Shown here: in pieces, positions 62,601 through 64,000 of the stretch | Layout: every line of letters begins with the position of its first letter | How positions within the stretch are numbered: position 1 is the first letter of the stretch | NCBI RefSeq assembly: GCF_022374895.2 | Contig: NZ_CP092423.2 | Coordinates: 1,054,001-1,118,000 of the forward strand | Length of the DNA: 64,000 nucleotides | Reading direction: 5' to 3' | From: Mycobacterium lentiflavum | Lineage (GTDB): Bacteria; Actinomycetota; Actinomycetes; Mycobacteriales; Mycobacteriaceae | Made by a program: the position numbers and the translations under genes | Notes under the pieces: generated by a model | Told to the model about the DNA's origin: nothing | The model's database searches: none | Seen by the model: only the letters and a program-made list of their open reading frames with translations

Positions 62601-63178
62601 GCGGCGTCGTCGAGGTCACGCAGGTCGACCACCTCGACCGGCAGCGTGCGGTCGGTGATCCGCTGAGTGCCGTCGGGCAGGATCTCCACCCGCAGCATCG
62701 GATGACGGCGGGCCAGCGCGGCTGCGGCCACCCGCAGCCGGTCCGGGTCGACGCCGGCGCCGTCGAACTCGACATACAGGTGTGGGGCCACGCCGCCGAG
62801 CGCCTGTTCCTCGTTGCGGCCCAGCCACAATGCGTGCTGGATGGGAGCCAGGGGGAAGGTGTCACTCTCATCGTGATCAGCCGCGTTCGGCTCGCTGTCG
62901 TAGGGTGCGCTGTCGTTGGGTGCGCGGTCGCTGGGTGCGCTGTCGCGCAGCGCCGATACCAGCCGCGTCCACGCGGAGACGGTCGGGCTCTCGGCCAGCG
63001 CCGCGAAACCGATGTCGATGCCCTGCCGGCGCCACCGGCCGGACAGCGACATCATCCGGATCGAGTCGAGTCCGGAGGCGATGAGGTCGGCGTCGGGGTC
63101 TACGTCGTCGGGGGCGACGCCGAGTAGCTCGGCGACCTGCTCTCGGACACTGAGTGAGCTTGTCGCGCCGCGGCCCAT
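59654..63178 (-). CDS. mbtB: Mycobactin-type NRPS MbtB (phenyloxazoline synthase), no thioesterase domain
   Basis: 1174 residues. In order: aryl carrier domain (GLDSI, Ser39), cyclization-type condensation domain (DMSAADAVS near residue 234), adenylation domain (LFTSGSTGEPKG near 700; YRTGDLARYLPDGTLEFVGR; KISGYRVELGEVE) and a carrier domain (FFGLGGDSVLATQ, Ser1100). This fits MbtB, which condenses salicylate with Ser or Thr and cyclizes it to a phenyloxazoline. As I recall the M. tuberculosis protein has ~1414 residues with a C-terminal thioesterase; this one stops about 70 residues after the carrier Ser. It is divergent from mbtA across IdeR-like boxes, start at ATG 63178 with GAGAGG upstream. 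Confidence 0.9.
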   Translation of the reverse strand: MGRGATSSLSVREQVAELLGVAPDDVDPDADLIASGLDSIRMMSLSGRWRRQGIDIGFAALAESPTVSAWTRLVSALRDSAPSDRAPNDSAPYDSEPNAADHDESDTFPLAPIQHALWLGRNEEQALGGVAPHLYVEFDGAGVDPDRLRVAAAALARRHPMLRVEILPDGTQRITDRTLPVEVVDLRDLDDAATEQRLEEIREAKSHQILHGVVLEIALTLMSGGRTRLHVDMDMSAADAVSYRNFMADLAVFYRGGELAELGYTYREYRAALTAATSVSEADRQWWAERVPDLPEPPSPPLVPASEQANPRRNIRLWHYFDADIREALLAAAHRRGITPAMAIAASYAGTLARWSTNSRFLLNLPMFGREPFHADVDKLVGDFTTSLMLDVDLSDAPTAAARARALQESLHASAAHSSYSGLSILRDLTRHRGVPTLAPFVFTSGLGLGDLFDGEVTEQFGKCVWHISQGPQVLLDSQATPFDGGLLVNWDVRAEAFRPGVAEAMFAYHVAELNRLAHDDAAWEAPDPPALPDEQRALRAKLNGVTTVPSAEALHDGFFRSAAAQPDAPAVYSSLGNLTYAQLREQVLAVGAALRAHGVGRGDAVAVLGPKTAEQIPALLGIHAAGGVYLPIGVDQPADRAARILGGAGVHSALVCGPRTPGLDELPVPALTVSEAIAQGLPVATGTEPAAIDAADVAYVLFTSGSTGEPKGVEVSHDAAMNTVEFINSHFEIGADDRCLALSTLECDISVLDIFAMLRAGGSIVVVDEEQRRDPDAWARMIEQHRVTVLHWLPGWLEMLVAVNSGRISSVRVVPTGGDWVRTEMVRALRAQAPRVRVAGLGGATETAIHNTICEPAELPKQWAAVPFGRPLPNNTCRVVATDGSDCPDWVPGEFWVGGRGIARGYRGRPDLTESKFVEHDGEKWYRTGDLARYLPDGTLEFVGRADHRVKISGYRVELGEVEGALNRLDSVDGAVAAVIPVAGDTSREQLAALARVTDPALTPSQLTAAVAGFVPPHMVPDLIVLVPEIPYTVGGKIDRRAAGALLAGAAQQRAADTGTGRRAASTPLERVLADITAGLLRVEAVSADDDFFGLGGDSVLATQLVARVRAWLDTPTVMVADIFAARSVAALAALLQGREPGSDRLAQVAEVYLEVAEMEQNDVATALDSTAS

Positions 63179-63198
63179 TGTGTGAAACCTCTCAGCAA

Positions 63199-63252
63199 TT
63201 AGTGAAGGCTGCCCTAACTATGTGGAGGCTACCCTATATTAGGCTTCTCTCA
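63199..63252. promoter_or_regulatory. IdeR iron boxes in the mbtB-mbtA divergent promoter
   Basis: Compared with the 19-bp IdeR consensus TTAGGTTAGGCTAACCTAA: 63199-63217 matches at 14 of 19 positions; 63219-63237 at 12; 63234-63252 at 12. All share AGGCT at the centre. Multiple, partly overlapping boxes between mbtA and mbtB are expected for iron repression by IdeR. Confidence 0.75.
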
Positions 63253-63285
63253 GATAACTCACCCCCGGAAGGGCGCAAACCCGCG

Positions 63286-64000
63286 ATGAGCACCGGATTT
63301 CATCCCGACGCCGAGGTCGGGCGACACGAAAGTGTCGACCTCGCAACGGGATTCGTGCCGTTCCCGAGCGACCGGGCGGACTCCTATCGGCGAGCGGGCT
63401 ATTGGGCCGCGCTGCCGTTGGACTCGATTTTGCGCGAGGCCGCGCAACGGTGGCCCGACCGCTGCGGCATCGCGGATGCTCGCGTCAGCTACACGTTCGC
63501 AGAATTCGACGCACTGGCCGACCGCATCGCCGGCGGCCTGATCGACCTCGGCTTCGTCGCCGGCGATCGGGCGCTGCTGCAATTGCCCAACTCCTGCCAA
63601 TTCGCATTGGCGCTGTTCGGGCTGCTGCGAGCGGGTGTGGTGCCGGTGCTGTGCCTGCCCGGCCACCGCATCGCCGAACTGAGTCACTTCGCCGACGTCA
63701 GCGGTGCGGTCGGGATGATCATCACCGACAAGGCGGGCGGCTTCGACTACCGTGAGATGGCCACCGCGCTGGTGCGCGAGCGGCCGCAATTGACCAGGGT
63801 GCTGGTCGACGGCGACCCCGGCGACTTCCGGGCCTGGTCCGACGTCGCGAACCGCGCCGGCCAGGACGTGCCCGCAAACCCGGCACCGGATCCGGGGCTG
63901 CCCGCGTTGCTCCTGGTCTCGGGCGGCACCACCGGGCTGCCCAAGCTGATCGCCCGGACCCACGACGACTACCGCTACAACGCGTCGGCGTGCGCCGCGG
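63286..64000 (+). CDS. mbtA: Salicyl/2,3-dihydroxybenzoyl-AMP ligase MbtA (partial, cut by window end)
   Basis: First 238 residues of an aryl-acid adenylating enzyme, from the ATG at 63286; the frame stays open to the window end. TFAEFDALADRIAGGLIDLG and the P-loop-like SGGTTGLPKLIARTHDDYRYN are typical of MbtA/EntE/DhbE. It activates the aryl acid and loads it onto the aryl carrier domain of MbtB. Divergent from mbtB with IdeR-like boxes in the gap, so both are probably induced by iron limitation. Confidence 0.92.
   Translation, partial: MSTGFHPDAEVGRHESVDLATGFVPFPSDRADSYRRAGYWAALPLDSILREAAQRWPDRCGIADARVSYTFAEFDALADRIAGGLIDLGFVAGDRALLQLPNSCQFALALFGLLRAGVVPVLCLPGHRIAELSHFADVSGAVGMIITDKAGGFDYREMATALVRERPQLTRVLVDGDPGDFRAWSDVANRAGQDVPANPAPDPGLPALLLVSGGTTGLPKLIARTHDDYRYNASACAA

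Noticed and set aside
61622..63127. 501-codon open frame on the plus strand, antisense to mbtB
   Set aside because: It lies wholly within the NRPS gene, whose domains are all intact, and its translation is low-complexity Arg/Gly/His-rich.

Overview
This is a high-GC actinobacterial chromosome segment, almost certainly from the genus Mycobacterium. The evidence is the ESX-4 type VII secretion locus, an esxU/esxT pair, whiB3, sigD with a RsdA-type anti-sigma gene, groES plus a His-tailed groEL1, guaB2/guaB3/choD, several F420-type oxidoreductases, and a mycobactin-type mbtA/mbtB pair. Gene order over much of the window follows M. tuberculosis Rv3449 down to Rv3406, read in the reverse numeric direction. 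Three accessory blocks interrupt that order. I see no tRNA, rRNA, CRISPR array or insertion sequence.

Layout. (1) 1-8351: ESX-4, with mycP4 (partial) and eccD4 on minus, eccC4, an Rv3446c-type gene, esxU and esxT on plus, closed by a strong hairpin. (2) 8522-12754: rplM-rpsI, glmM, and an EspC-like gene followed by an Ala/Pro-rich acidic gene (Rv3440c/Rv3439c type). (3) 12759-19985: an LLM oxidoreductase, an alpha/beta-hydrolase-like protein and a DUF2510 protein on minus; glmS, two tandem DUF4436 membrane proteins and a rhomboid-like membrane protein on plus. (4) 20058-27291: accessory block 1, a tight three-gene operon (GCS2/ATP-grasp fusion, asparagine-synthetase-like amidotransferase, S9 peptidase) plus a convergent methyltransferase. 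The operon looks like a pathway for a small amidated peptide. (5) 27385-37451: nnrD, gadB, alr, a hydrolase, tsaE-tsaB-rimI-tsaD, then groES-groEL1 under a perfect CIRCE element. (6) 37559-50469: accessory block 2, placed between groEL1 and whiB3. It holds a TetR/FAD monooxygenase pair, a MetF-like/methyltransferase/LLM set, a degenerate SodC-like lipoprotein, OsmC, and a minus-strand run of acyl-CoA-dehydrogenase-like, SDR, metallo-beta-lactamase, two GlxA/AraC regulators and a deazaflavin nitroreductase. (7) 50588-58603: whiB3, an Rv3415c-type gene, sigD-rsdA, an Rv3412-type gene, guaB2-guaB3 and choD. (8) 58600-64000: an Rv3406-type Fe(II)/2OG dioxygenase, then mbtB (minus) and mbtA (plus, cut by the window end) diverging from a promoter with IdeR-like boxes. 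In M. tuberculosis the mbt genes lie elsewhere.

How the parts work together. Region 1 encodes most of a type VII secretion machine and its WXG100-family substrates. glmM and glmS are two steps toward UDP-GlcNAc; alr supplies D-alanine for the wall. tsaE/tsaB/tsaD, with rimI in the same operon, make the tRNA t6A modification. whiB3, sigD/rsdA and CIRCE-controlled chaperonins are stress-response parts. The mbtA/mbtB pair starts siderophore assembly and is probably iron-repressed. The features most worth follow-up are the amidated-peptide operon, the relocated mbtA/mbtB pair with an MbtB lacking a C-terminal thioesterase, an operator upstream of the dioxygenase whose usual neighbouring repressor is absent, and several enzyme-family proteins that have lost a key catalytic residue.
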